Source: CAYTLW01 sp964438735 (lineage in GTDB: Bacteria > Myxococcota_A > UBA9042). From it: 47,425 nucleotides of DNA. Where the stretch lies: the NCBI GenBank assembly GCA_964438735.1, contig CAYTLW010000054.1:1-47425 (forward strand), read 5' to 3'. The position numbers and the translations under genes are program-made. Below the pieces are notes generated by a model. It had not been told where the DNA came from. It ran no database searches and worked only from the letters and a program-made list of their open reading frames with translations. Of this stretch, positions 1 through 8,169 are shown in pieces; position 1 is the stretch's first letter, and each line of letters opens with the position of its first letter.

Positions 1-717
1 TCTTCTACTTCTCCTACAGTTTCAGGGCTTCGACCGACTTTGGGTCAGGTCTGCCACGAGAACCCGCAACATGAAGTCCACCTCAAAGCCTTCTGGATGG
101 ACGTCGAGGAGGTCACCGTGAAGCGCTACAAGGCCTGCGTGGACGCCGGCAAGTGCACGCCGCCATCGGTGAAGTACAGCACCTGCACGTGGAACAAGGC
201 CGGCCAGGACAACCACCCGGTCAACTGCGTCGACTGGAACCAGGCGCGCACCTACTGCTGGTGGCTGGGCAAGGGCTACGATCTGCCCACAGAGGCGCAG
301 TGGGAGAAGGCCGCCCGCGGCGGTTGCGAACACAACGGCGGCCAGGCGGGCTGCAAAGCCGGCATGCGCATCTATCCCTGGGGGGACCAGACCGCCTGGT
401 GTGGCTACGCGGTCAAGGGCGACGGCTGCGCCAACAAGGGCCCGGCCCCGGTCAGCTCGAAGCCCCTGGGCATCGGCCCCTATGGCACCACGGACATGTC
501 CGGCAACGTGCGCGAGTGGGTCCTGGACTGGTACAGCAAGGACTTCTACAAGTCCTCACCCAAGAACCAGCCCTACAACGTCAAGACGTCGCAGACGCGG
601 GTCAATCGCGGCGGCGGCTTTGGCCAGAAGGCCGTGGAATTGCGCGGCTCGGCTCGCCACCAGAACTGGGCGCAGGCCTTCTACGATGTAATCGGCTTCC
701 GTTGCGTGCTGAACTGA
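1..717 (+). CDS. FGE-sulfatase (SUMF1-like) domain protein, 5'-truncated
   Basis: The frame is open to the left edge of the window and the first in-frame start-like codon is a TTG at 40, so the N-terminus lies outside. Visible FGE-sulfatase landmarks, in order: FWMDVEEVTVKRY near the start, CVDW, the block LPTEAQWEKAARGG, IYPWGD, the hallmark DMSGNVREWVLDWY, NRGGGFG, and a C-terminal GFRCV. This fold either makes formylglycine in sulfatases or, more often in bacteria, serves as a generic secreted or kinase-linked domain. The many Cys residues (pairs around VNCVDW, GGCEHNGG, AGCKAG) suggest an oxidising, extracytoplasmic location. I cannot assign catalytic function, because the part that would show a signal peptide or a fused kinase is missing. 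It is followed 41 bp later by a same-strand thioesterase gene. Confidence 0.85.
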   Translation, partial: SSTSPTVSGLRPTLGQVCHENPQHEVHLKAFWMDVEEVTVKRYKACVDAGKCTPPSVKYSTCTWNKAGQDNHPVNCVDWNQARTYCWWLGKGYDLPTEAQWEKAARGGCEHNGGQAGCKAGMRIYPWGDQTAWCGYAVKGDGCANKGPAPVSSKPLGIGPYGTTDMSGNVREWVLDWYSKDFYKSSPKNQPYNVKTSQTRVNRGGGFGQKAVELRGSARHQNWAQAFYDVIGFRCVLN

Positions 718-758
718 CCGCCTGGGCTCACCGCCCGCAGCCACCGGAGGCCGACGCC

Positions 759-1166
759 ATGACCGACATCCCCCCCGCCAACTGGCCCGGCACCTTCGGC
801 GGTCGCCTCGGCATGACCTACGTGCGCACGGACTGCGGCCACGCCGTCGCCGAGCTGGTCGTGCAGCCCGAGCACTGCAATCCGCCCGGCGTCTGCCATG
901 GCGGCGCCATCTTCACCCTGGCCGACGACGCCATGGGCGCGGCCATCCACCCGCTCTGCCCACCCGGCACGGTACCCACCTCGGCGCAGGTGAACATCCA
1001 CTACGCTCGCAGCAGCCGTCCCGGCGATGTGTTGCGGGCGGATGTGCACGTGCTCAGCCATGGCCGGAAGACCGCGGTCCTCGAGGCGAAAGTGACCGAT
1101 GGCGACGATCGGCTGGTGGCGCTGGTGACCGCCAGCTACCTTTTTGTTGCAGCCCGTCGTTCGTAA
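759..1166 (+). CDS. hotdog-fold thioesterase, PaaI-like
   Basis: A 135-residue protein of normal length for the PaaI/YdiI hotdog family. The signature helix region reads NPPGVCHGGAIFTLADDAMG, which matches the family pattern HGGxxxxLaDxAxg, with an Asp in the position of the usual catalytic acid. The following strand SAQVNIHYARSSRPGDVL and the end VALVTASYLFV complete the fold. The ATG at 759 is chosen because GGAGG sits 8 bp upstream at 746-750 and the hotdog alignment begins shortly after it. The expected role is hydrolysis of small or aryl acyl-CoA thioesters in the cytoplasm. A second, unrelated-subfamily thioesterase (TesB) occurs at 9214, so this may clear a different acyl-CoA pool. The substrate cannot be told from sequence. 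Confidence 0.85.
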   Translation: MTDIPPANWPGTFGGRLGMTYVRTDCGHAVAELVVQPEHCNPPGVCHGGAIFTLADDAMGAAIHPLCPPGTVPTSAQVNIHYARSSRPGDVLRADVHVLSHGRKTAVLEAKVTDGDDRLVALVTASYLFVAARRS

Positions 1167-1175
1167 TCGGCTGGC

Positions 1176-1204
1176 TGGTCGCTGGGTTCAGCACGGGATA
1201 GACT
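1176..1204 (+). promoter_or_regulatory. putative promoter of the beta-helix lipoprotein
   Basis: TGGTCG (1176-1181), 17-bp spacer, TAGACT (1199-1204). The -10 is good and the -35 weak. It lies 25 bp upstream of the proposed CTG start at 1229 and has the same geometry as the other promoters noted here. Confidence 0.35.
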
Positions 1205-1228
1205 GCGGACTTCCCCGGGGAGGTCGTT

Positions 1229-4153
1229 CTGGCCCTGCGAGCCCGTCTGGCACTCGTCTCGATTCTGGTCACCGCATGCGGGCCAGGTGAGGAGGCGTCC
1301 GACGCCGGTCGCGACATCTCCGAAGACACCACCGCAGAGGTGACCGACAACGAGGATGCCGAGCCAGATGGGTCGCCCTGTCCAACGGCCAGGCGCACCG
1401 CGGATGGTGGATGCTGCCAGCCCGGTAAATTCTACGACTTCGGCACAGACATTTGCGTGTCCGTTGGTCCGCCAGCCTGTGGGGGGACCGTACTGTCCGA
1501 TCCGGGCACCTGTGAGCCCCGCTGGTGCGCATCCTGGCGCGACGACAAGGGGTCGCAATGTTCGGCGACATCTGCCGGATGCTGGTTGCAAGGCCGGACC
1601 TGCACTGCCGTCGAGCTGGCCGCCAGCGCCGGTTGCCCTGCCGGCGAGTGGCCCGACCCCCAGAAGCAAGGCGCGTGTGTGCCGCCAGGCGCAGGCCCCA
1701 CCCTCTCCAGCGGCGTCTATCCACAGAATACCGGCGACCTCGGGCTGCCGGCCGTCGCCGGGCTCCCGGCCCTGAAGCCTCCGCGCTGGTGTTGGAAGGG
1801 ATCGGACAAGGGCTGCTTCGAGCAGTTGTCCAACTGCAAGCGGTCCATCGAGCCCTGCGAGGTGGCCGAAGCGGCGACCCTGATCGGCTGCCCGGCCGGG
1901 CAGTGGCCCTCGCCCGCCGCCGACGGCGCATGTGAGCTCGCCGGCGTATCCTGGACCTGCCCGCCTGGCTTTGTGGCGCTCGCCGGCAGCGCCGATCCCG
2001 ACACCGGCCTCGTCGACTGCGTGCCCGATCCGGACGAGTGTGGCAGTGAGAAGTGGCCGGCGGTCGAAGGCGTCTCGATCGTCTACGTCGACGCGGCGGC
2101 CAGCGCCACCGGCACCGGTAGCCAGGCCGCCCCATTCGCCACCCTGGCCCAGGCCGTCAAGGTGACGCCCTCCGGCGGAATGGTAGCCGTCGCGGCAGGC
2201 ACGTATGCCGAATCGGTCGGCATCCCCAGGCCCATGCGCATCCGCGGCCGCTGCGCCCACCTGGTCACCCTGGCCAGCTCCAAGGACTTCACGGTGACCA
2301 CCCTGGACAAGGGCAAAGGGTGGCTCGCCGAGCTCGAGGGGGTCACTCTGACGGGCACCGGCATGGCATTGAGCATCGGCGAAGGCTGGCGCTTCCTCGG
2401 CCGACGCCTGCACGTGCACAAGATGGCGGGCGGCGGCGTGCACGTGACGGGACCGGGAGCAGAGTTGACCTTGGAAGACTCCGTCATCGCCGACGTCACC
2501 GAGGTGCAGTCGCCGCAGATCGGCACCGGCGTTCAGGCCATTCACCAGGCCCGCGTCCTCCTGCGCCGGACGCGGGTGCACCGATCCCGATCCTGGGGCG
2601 TGCTGGTCGTTGGCGCCAAGACCCGGCTGCTGGCCGAGGGGCTGCGCGTCGACCAGACCCGTCCCGGACCCAAGGTGAACGGGCCCGGTATGGGCATGAT
2701 GATCAGCCAGGGCGCCCGGGTGGACCTGCACGGCGCTGTCCTGACCGACAACCGCATCGCTGGCGTCCTGATCACCGGCCAGGGCAGCGTCCTGCGCGCA
2801 AGCGGCCTGCTGGTGGAGCGCAACCGCGAGCAGCTTGCGCCGACGCCTGCGGTGGTGGGTATGCAGCTGCAAGGCGGCGGCAAGGCGCAACTCTTCGGCG
2901 CCCGCCTGGAGCAGAACAGCGGCGCGGGGCTGCTGATTGTGGACAGCAACTCCCAGGCAGATGCGGGCGGCCTGGTGGTCGCCGACACCGTGCCCATCGT
3001 CGGCGACAACCTGACAGGGCGCGGCATTGGAATCGAAGGTTCGGCGACGTTGCGCCTGGTGGGTGCCCACGTGGTCGGCAACCGGGGAATGGGCATCACC
3101 GTGACGAAGGCGGGCGGACTGTTGAACGCCATCGATCTGCTGGTGGAGGGCACGCTGCCCTGGGCTGATGGCAAGGACGGTTGGGGTATCGGCGTCTTGC
3201 TTGGCGGCCGGGTATTGCTGCGCAGGTCGCGCATTTCCGGCAGCCGTAAGTTCGGCATTCGCGCCGATAACAAACAGACCTGGGTCGGCTTACGCGACGT
3301 GCTCATCGACAATACTTCGTCGTCTAAGGAAATTCAGCAGATGATCGCTGGGATCGGGGCAGCTTTCGGCGCCGAAGTGAGATTCGCCGGCCTGCGCCTG
3401 TCACAGAACGCCTTCTACGGCATCCGTGCAGAGTCGGGCGCGCTGGTCCGTGGGGGTGGACTGCTTGTCGATCACGGCGCCGCGGCGAATCTCATGTTCG
3501 ACGGTGGCAAGAGCAGGGTGCTCTTCGGCATGTCCACAGGCATCCTGGCGCTGACCGGCTCGCAGATCGAGGTGGCCGGCGCGCGCGTTACGCGAGCGAT
3601 CGTATTTGGTGCCGCCGCCAGCAAGAAGGGCGCCCGATTGAGCCTACGGGGCGCGCTGGTCGACAGCACGTTGGCGGAACCCTACGGCGGTTCGGGGGGC
3701 ATGGGCTTGGACGTCAGCCACGGTGCCGAGCTTGTCGCGCTCGACAGCAGCCTGGTGGGCAACCACGCCATCAGCGCGGTCGTGCAATCTGCGGCGCTGA
3801 CGATGGAAAGGAGCGTGATCCGCAACACTCTGGTCGCAGAGTACGACCCGCGGTCGGGCAAAGTCACCGATCCGCCGATCGAAATGGCCGATGGCATCCT
3901 GGCCCTATACGACGCAACACTTGTCCTGGACCACGTGTTGGTACACGACAATCAGCGCTCGGGCGTACTGGCCGATGGTTCCGTGGACGGAAAGCTGGCC
4001 AACTCTGCGATCATCGGCAACGGCTTCGGCCTGGTCACGCAAAATGGCGCGGTCGTCGGGCTGCAGGGCAGTTTGCTGAAGGACAATGCCCTGGGCAACG
4101 TGATGTTGGAGGGGGGGCTGGAGGTCGTCGCCCCGCCGCAGGTGAACCAGTAG
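1229..4153 (+). CDS. large Cys-rich/right-handed beta-helix lipoprotein, probable CTG start
   Basis: The frame opens after a TAG at 1199-1201 and contains no ATG, GTG or TTG until GTG 1340. Translating from CTG 1229, five bases after GGGGAGG (1217-1223), gives a short hydrophobic stretch ending LVTAC, a lipobox, then an acidic linker GPGEEASDAG. A start at 1340 would remove the whole export signal, so 1229 is preferred (974 aa). About residues 40-270 are Cys-rich with repeated CPAGxWP motifs. From about residue 290 comes YVDAAASATGTG...FATLAQAV, typical of DUF1565/pectin-lyase-like beta-helix entry, then some 20 parallel beta-helix rungs to the end (repeated LLV.....G.G..V pattern). Likely a surface-exposed lipid-anchored adhesin or carbohydrate-associated protein; no catalytic residues can be assigned. 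It is convergent with the GDPD gene, 42 bp apart, with no clear terminator. Confidence 0.8.
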   Translation: MALRARLALVSILVTACGPGEEASDAGRDISEDTTAEVTDNEDAEPDGSPCPTARRTADGGCCQPGKFYDFGTDICVSVGPPACGGTVLSDPGTCEPRWCASWRDDKGSQCSATSAGCWLQGRTCTAVELAASAGCPAGEWPDPQKQGACVPPGAGPTLSSGVYPQNTGDLGLPAVAGLPALKPPRWCWKGSDKGCFEQLSNCKRSIEPCEVAEAATLIGCPAGQWPSPAADGACELAGVSWTCPPGFVALAGSADPDTGLVDCVPDPDECGSEKWPAVEGVSIVYVDAAASATGTGSQAAPFATLAQAVKVTPSGGMVAVAAGTYAESVGIPRPMRIRGRCAHLVTLASSKDFTVTTLDKGKGWLAELEGVTLTGTGMALSIGEGWRFLGRRLHVHKMAGGGVHVTGPGAELTLEDSVIADVTEVQSPQIGTGVQAIHQARVLLRRTRVHRSRSWGVLVVGAKTRLLAEGLRVDQTRPGPKVNGPGMGMMISQGARVDLHGAVLTDNRIAGVLITGQGSVLRASGLLVERNREQLAPTPAVVGMQLQGGGKAQLFGARLEQNSGAGLLIVDSNSQADAGGLVVADTVPIVGDNLTGRGIGIEGSATLRLVGAHVVGNRGMGITVTKAGGLLNAIDLLVEGTLPWADGKDGWGIGVLLGGRVLLRRSRISGSRKFGIRADNKQTWVGLRDVLIDNTSSSKEIQQMIAGIGAAFGAEVRFAGLRLSQNAFYGIRAESGALVRGGGLLVDHGAAANLMFDGGKSRVLFGMSTGILALTGSQIEVAGARVTRAIVFGAAASKKGARLSLRGALVDSTLAEPYGGSGGMGLDVSHGAELVALDSSLVGNHAISAVVQSAALTMERSVIRNTLVAEYDPRSGKVTDPPIEMADGILALYDATLVLDHVLVHDNQRSGVLADGSVDGKLANSAIIGNGFGLVTQNGAVVGLQGSLLKDNALGNVMLEGGLEVVAPPQVNQ

Positions 4154-4195
4154 TCCACCGGCCTGCGGCAGAGGTGCATGGACCCGGCCTACATC

Positions 4196-5206
4196 TCAAT
4201 CCACCGCCGCCCGCCCCAAACCGAGCAACACCGAAGCGGGAAACTCCGACTGCACGATGTCCGCGCCCTGGTCGTAGAACGCCATGTAGGCGTCGACCAT
4301 GCCGCCGATGGTGGCCTGCTGGATGTCCACGCCCCAACCGTTGGTGAACGTGCGCGACATGCCAGCGTGGGCCAGGGGCGCCAACACCTCCAGGTCGCCC
4401 GCTGGCAGCTCGATGACCTCGGGCGGCCGGGCGGGGAATTTCGCCAGCGCCGACTTCAACTGCGCCGCGTCGTCCGGCCGGACCTGCACGCGGATTTGCG
4501 GGTTGGCCTTGCGAGCCGCCACGGCCTTGTCCACGTCCGAGACCGAGACGAAGACCTGGTCCACCACGTCGGCGGCGACGATCTCCTTGACCACCAGATC
4601 GATGCGGCTGGTTTTGGTATCCAGGTCGACGAAGATGCGACCGCGAATCAGCGCCAGGGCGTCGGCCAGCGAGGGCACGAACTCGCAGCCGAAGTCGCCG
4701 GCGTAGGTATGGTTGGCGCCGTTTTCCGCCTTCAGCTTCAGCGCCTGCACCTGGGCCAGCGTCATGGCCGAGACCGACCCGTTGCCGTCGGTTGTGCGGT
4801 CCACGCTGCCATCATGCATGAGCACAAGTCGGTCATCGCTGGTATGCCGGATGTCCAACTCGACCCCGTCCTGGCCCAGCCAGAGGGCGGCCCGGATGGA
4901 CGCCATGCTGTTCTCGGGGGCGATGCGACCGTACTGTCCGCCGACGCCGCGATGGCCGACCACGAATCGCTGTTTGCAGTCCAGATCGAGGACGCAATCC
5001 AGCGGCACCGAGGCGAGTCGCTGTTCCGGGATGCCCTTGGTCGTGCAGTCGAACAGGCCCGCTGCAGGGCCGGTAATGGGATCGATGTCGCGCACGATGC
5101 CGGGTGATGCGCTGCCGGCGTCAGGGGCGGGCGGGGCGTCCGCGTCTGTCGCGCCACAGCCGGCGGTCATCAGCACGGCCAACAGGGAGATGATTCGTGT
5201 GCGCAT
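4196..5206 (-). CDS. glycerophosphodiester phosphodiesterase family lipoprotein
   Basis: 336 residues. The N-terminus MRTRIISLLAVLMTAGC is a signal peptide with lipobox, followed by an acidic/Pro linker. The GDPD TIM-barrel signature is clear: VGHRGVGGQ...APENS (first catalytic His), then DGVELDIRHTSDD and LVLMHDGSVDRTTDGNG, which carry the metal-binding Glu/Asp and second His. Members hydrolyse glycerophosphodiesters to glycerol-3-phosphate plus an alcohol, here presumably in the periplasm or at the outer membrane. The ATG at 5206 is chosen because it places the signal peptide at the very N-terminus; longer upstream reading lacks one. It is the last gene of a same-strand run, 11 bp after the pyrophosphatase gene, so probably co-transcribed with uppS and ppa. 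Confidence 0.85.
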   Translation of the reverse strand: MRTRIISLLAVLMTAGCGATDADAPPAPDAGSASPGIVRDIDPITGPAAGLFDCTTKGIPEQRLASVPLDCVLDLDCKQRFVVGHRGVGGQYGRIAPENSMASIRAALWLGQDGVELDIRHTSDDRLVLMHDGSVDRTTDGNGSVSAMTLAQVQALKLKAENGANHTYAGDFGCEFVPSLADALALIRGRIFVDLDTKTSRIDLVVKEIVAADVVDQVFVSVSDVDKAVAARKANPQIRVQVRPDDAAQLKSALAKFPARPPEVIELPAGDLEVLAPLAHAGMSRTFTNGWGVDIQQATIGGMVDAYMAFYDQGADIVQSEFPASVLLGLGRAAVD

Positions 5207-5217
5207 GCTGAACTCTC

Positions 5218-5676
5218 TCACCGGAGGACCGGTTCGACCGGGGCCGTCCGCCAGCGAATCCCGTCCACGCGGGTCGCCCCACGCTGCCCACGGGCCCGCT
5301 GCAGGACTCGCTTGGCCACACAATAGGCACGGAAGAAGCACAGGATCGCCACACGAATCGCCGGACCGGGTTGATCGTCAGCGCAGATGAGTTTGTCGTC
5401 TCGAGCGCCCGCATCGATGAAGTGCACCACGCCCTGAACGGTGCTCGGGACCCTCGCGCCCCGAGGCGGTCGATGGTCGACCAGTAACGCATCCAGGGGG
5501 TCGCCATCGCCGCCCGTGGTGCCGGGCAGGGAGCCATAGGCCCAGGGGCAGGGCAGCGGGGCGATGAAGTCCAGGCTGCCATCAGCGCGCAGCTTGCGGC
5601 GACTGCCGGCGGGAATCTCCACCTGCACTTCGACGGTTCGACCCATCAGGTCGAGTACCTCGGAGCCTTCGCTCAT
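5218..5676 (-). CDS. inorganic pyrophosphatase family protein (short form)
   Basis: 152 residues. The soluble family I pyrophosphatase motif is visible as GDGDPLDALLV (family pattern DxDPxD), preceded by EIPAGSRRK (substrate-binding Lys/Arg strand) and AYGSLPGT. It is shorter than typical bacterial Ppa (about 170-180 aa), with a divergent, basic C-terminus rich in Arg and Cys, so activity is likely but not certain. The reaction would be PPi to 2 Pi. The gene lies 15 bp downstream of undecaprenyl diphosphate synthase, which releases PPi at each condensation, a sensible functional pairing. The start ATG at 5676 follows the uppS stop closely. Confidence 0.75.
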   Translation of the reverse strand: MSEGSEVLDLMGRTVEVQVEIPAGSRRKLRADGSLDFIAPLPCPWAYGSLPGTTGGDGDPLDALLVDHRPPRGARVPSTVQGVVHFIDAGARDDKLICADDQPGPAIRVAILCFFRAYCVAKRVLQRARGQRGATRVDGIRWRTAPVEPVLR

Positions 5677-5691
5677 GTCATCGAATCCGGG

Positions 5692-6465
5692 TCAGGAAGC
5701 CAGGCGCGGGCCGCTTCCGACCATGTCCACGACGCCGCCGTAGCGTCGCTGTCGGCGAGCGAAGGTGGACAGCGCGCGGTCGAGATGGTCGCCATCGTAA
5801 TCGGGCCACTGGGTCGCCACCGAGACGAATTCGGTATAGGCGATCTGCCAGAGCAGGAAGTTGGAGACTCGAAGGTCGCCACCGGTGCGGATCAGCAGGT
5901 CCGGGTCGGGCAGGTCGCAGGTGGTCAGGGCGGCGGCGAACGTGTGCGTATCGATGTCGTCCACGGCCAGGTCGCCGCACGCCACAGCGGCAGCCAGGGT
6001 ACGGGTGGCGTCGACGATTTCTTCGCGCCCGCCATAGCTCAGGGCCACAACCAGGCGCATTGCGTCGTTGCCAGCAGTGATGGTCTCCAGGCCTTCCACC
6101 GCCGCGCGCGTGTACGCCGGCAGCCGCTTGCGCTGGCCGATGGCCTGGAAGCGAATGGACTTGTCCATCAGCAGGTCGCGTTCGCCCTCGCAGAACTCCA
6201 CGAGCAGGTCCATCAGGCGCTCGACCTCGGACTCCGGGCGGCTCCAGTTCTGGGCGCTGAAGGCATAGAGCGTGAGCACTTCTACGCCGCGTTCGCGAGC
6301 CCGCGTGACGACGCGGCGCACGGCACGGGCCCCTTCGCGGTGACCTTCGCTCCGGTCCATACCGCGGGCGGTGGCCCAGCGGCCATTGCCATCCATGATG
6401 ATGGCGACGTGGCGGGGCACCGCCAACTGCAGGGGTGCGAGCTTGATTTCTTTGTTGGAAGACAT
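5692..6465 (-). CDS. uppS: isoprenyl (undecaprenyl) diphosphate synthase
   Basis: 257 residues from the ATG at 6465, which has GGAGG ten bases upstream; an upstream in-frame extension lacks family similarity. Cis-prenyltransferase motifs in order: VAIIMDGNGRWA (catalytic Asp and diphosphate binding), YAFSAQNWSRP (motif II/III), ALSYGGREEIVDA, and the C-terminal DLLIRTGGDLRVSNFLLWQ followed by YTEFV. Product is the C55 lipid carrier for peptidoglycan, O-antigen and capsule building blocks, made at the cytoplasmic membrane from FPP and IPP. It sits in a tight run ahead of pyrophosphatase and GDPD genes and 87 bp after the ferritin-like gene. Family assignment is secure; chain length is inferred. 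Confidence 0.95.
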   Translation of the reverse strand: MSSNKEIKLAPLQLAVPRHVAIIMDGNGRWATARGMDRSEGHREGARAVRRVVTRARERGVEVLTLYAFSAQNWSRPESEVERLMDLLVEFCEGERDLLMDKSIRFQAIGQRKRLPAYTRAAVEGLETITAGNDAMRLVVALSYGGREEIVDATRTLAAAVACGDLAVDDIDTHTFAAALTTCDLPDPDLLIRTGGDLRVSNFLLWQIAYTEFVSVATQWPDYDGDHLDRALSTFARRQRRYGGVVDMVGSGPRLAS

Positions 6466-6552
6466 CGGCGCAAGGCCTCCGGCGGGGGCGCGCACCTTAC
6501 AACGGTGGTTGCCCATCCGTCGAGGGTTCGGGCGGCCGTGGTTATTCCCGGC

Positions 6553-7341
6553 CTACGGTGCAGACGCGCAGGCTCCGGACGTCCGCCACGCCTGCGCTGC
6601 GGGCAGGCCCAACGCCTCCAGGCGCGGCACGATGATTTCCTCCACCGTGTCGAAGAAGAGCTCTCGCGATTGCGCTCCATCGCAGACCCCCACGGCCTCG
6701 GCGCTCTCCGTTGGCGCCGGACCCGGCGGCAGGTGGGCCAGCTCGTGGGCGACAAGGTGGCGGAATGCGACCACGAGATAGCGGCCCAGACGCGCCCGGG
6801 TGGGCTCGTCGAGCTGCTCGTGCACCTCTTCGAGCAGTCTCCAGCCGAAGCGGCTGTGCTGCACTTCGTCGGCCAGGATGCGATCCAATGTGCTCTCCAT
6901 GTCCGACTGCCCGGCGCGCAGACGCTCGGCGCTGATGAGCGCCACCGCAACAGTCTCGCTCAGGCAGCAGATGGACAGCACGTTGCGCAGCACGGCTTCC
7001 AGCGGCGGCGCGTCTTCATGGTCGGGCACCAACGCCAGGGGTGGCAGGGGCGCCACAGCCTCGCCCCCGAGCGCCTCGACCATGGCCGCACACTGCCGGC
7101 CATGGCGCAGCTCGTCGGCGATCATGGTCGCCACGGCTTCGATCCGTTCGCTGGCCACACCGGCGCGCATCAATTGCGGCACCAGGGCGGCGAAGACTCG
7201 GGCGGAGATGTGTTCGTTGACCATTCGCCCTCGCCAGGTGGCGATGGCGGCGTCGCGCTCGTCAGTGGTCAACTCCGGCATGGGGCCGAAGTCTGCGGCC
7301 AGGGCCTTGCCCTCCGCGCGCAGGTCCAATGAGACGTTCAT
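6553..7341 (-). CDS. ferritin-like di-iron domain protein
   Basis: 262 residues, no signal peptide. Two helix motifs with metal-ligand spacing are visible: a Glu in the N-terminal helices with ADELRHGRQC (DExxH-like), and SETVAVALI paired with ILADEVQHSRFGW (again DExxH). This is the four-helix-bundle di-iron arrangement of ferritin-like, rubrerythrin and COQ7-type proteins. Function is not known; members act as oxidases, peroxidases or hydroxylases. Its ATG at 7341 overlaps the stop of the upstream Cys-rich lipoprotein in an ATGA arrangement, implying translational coupling and a shared job. The C-terminus (ARTSGACASAP-like, Cys-containing) is variable. It is separated by 87 bp from uppS. 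Confidence 0.75.
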   Translation of the reverse strand: MNVSLDLRAEGKALAADFGPMPELTTDERDAAIATWRGRMVNEHISARVFAALVPQLMRAGVASERIEAVATMIADELRHGRQCAAMVEALGGEAVAPLPPLALVPDHEDAPPLEAVLRNVLSICCLSETVAVALISAERLRAGQSDMESTLDRILADEVQHSRFGWRLLEEVHEQLDEPTRARLGRYLVVAFRHLVAHELAHLPPGPAPTESAEAVGVCDGAQSRELFFDTVEEIIVPRLEALGLPAAQAWRTSGACASAP

Positions 7342-8045
7342 GCCAGCCCGAAGACCACGCCAGCGGGTCGTACCTGGGGTCGCCAGCTCTCATCGAAACG
7401 CGGCGGCGCCGGCGGTCCCCAGGGGATGCAGCCGGTGCACTTGCCCGAATAGTTGTGGCCGAACTGGCAGAGGCTGGCCGCCTGGTTGTCGTTGGGATGT
7501 TCGGTCTGGCACCACTTGCCCAGATCCTGGCAGCACTGGCCCCACTCGGGTTTGCCCTGCAGGTCCTCGCAGGTGGGCTTGCCGGCCGGCTGGTCGTCGC
7601 AGTTGATGCCGGCATCGGCGAGCATGGTGTCGACGATCTTCGGTACGTCGGGGTCTGCGGCCGTGTCTGGTGCCGCACCCGAGTCTGTGCCCGTGTCCGC
7701 ACCCGTGACCGGTCCCGTGTCCGCGACCGCGCCCGTGTCCGCGGCTGTGCCCGCGTCTGCGACTGTGGCCGTGTCTGCGACCGCGCCCGTGTCTGCGACC
7801 GCGCCCGTGTCCGCGGCCGTGCCCGCATCTGCGACTGTGCCCGTGTCCGCACCCGAGCCCGTGTCTGCGACTGCGCCCGTATCCGCCGCCACCGCGCCAT
7901 CTGAGGCGCTGTCGATCGCGTTGCCAGTTCCCGCCGCCGGACTGGAAGCTGGGCTGGCGCATGCGACCATGCTGGCCCCAGCAGCCGCCGCGGCCGCGCG
8001 CAGTGCTCGGCGTCGGATCTCATGCAGCGTCAAGGGTTTCTTCAT
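7338..8045 (-). CDS. Cys-rich lipoprotein with ADTG repeat linker
   Basis: 235 residues. The N-terminus MKKPLTLHEIRRRALRAAAA contains an RRxALR segment before a hydrophobic stretch ending SMVAC, so it could be a Tat-type lipoprotein signal. A repetitive linker follows (about residues 48-120) of six-residue ADTGxV units, encoded by an 18-bp tandem repeat. The C-terminal domain, about 90 residues, carries nine or so Cys residues, including CEDLQG, GQCCQDLGKWC and the motif CTGCIPWGPPAPP. It is translationally coupled (ATGA) to the ferritin-like gene. I know of no defined function; a secreted redox or metal-handling partner of the ferritin-like protein is an inference. The start ATG at 8045 is preceded by GACGAGG. 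Confidence 0.7.
   Translation of the reverse strand: MKKPLTLHEIRRRALRAAAAAAGASMVACASPASSPAAGTGNAIDSASDGAVAADTGAVADTGSGADTGTVADAGTAADTGAVADTGAVADTATVADAGTAADTGAVADTGPVTGADTGTDSGAAPDTAADPDVPKIVDTMLADAGINCDDQPAGKPTCEDLQGKPEWGQCCQDLGKWCQTEHPNDNQAASLCQFGHNYSGKCTGCIPWGPPAPPRFDESWRPQVRPAGVVFGLA
7670..7895 (-). repeat. 18-bp tandem repeat coding for ADTGxV units
   Basis: About twelve imperfect 18-bp units within the linker of the Cys-rich lipoprotein gene. Variation is mostly at third positions and in the Val/Thr/Ala residue. Such repeats may expand or contract by slippage. Confidence 0.8.
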
Positions 8046-8169
8046 GCACACCTCGTCTTGCCCCGGACCGCCAGCGTCAAGGTCACGCGCGCGCCGGGCA
8101 AGCAGCGCACCCGGAACTCCCCGTCGTTGCAGATGGTTGCGCGTCGGTATTCGATGGCGGTGGGCGCGG

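Noticed and set aside
1136..3070. Long minus-strand frame opposite the beta-helix lipoprotein
   Set aside because: Low-complexity His/Gly/Ala-rich translation without domain or ribosome site, opposite a convincing coding region.
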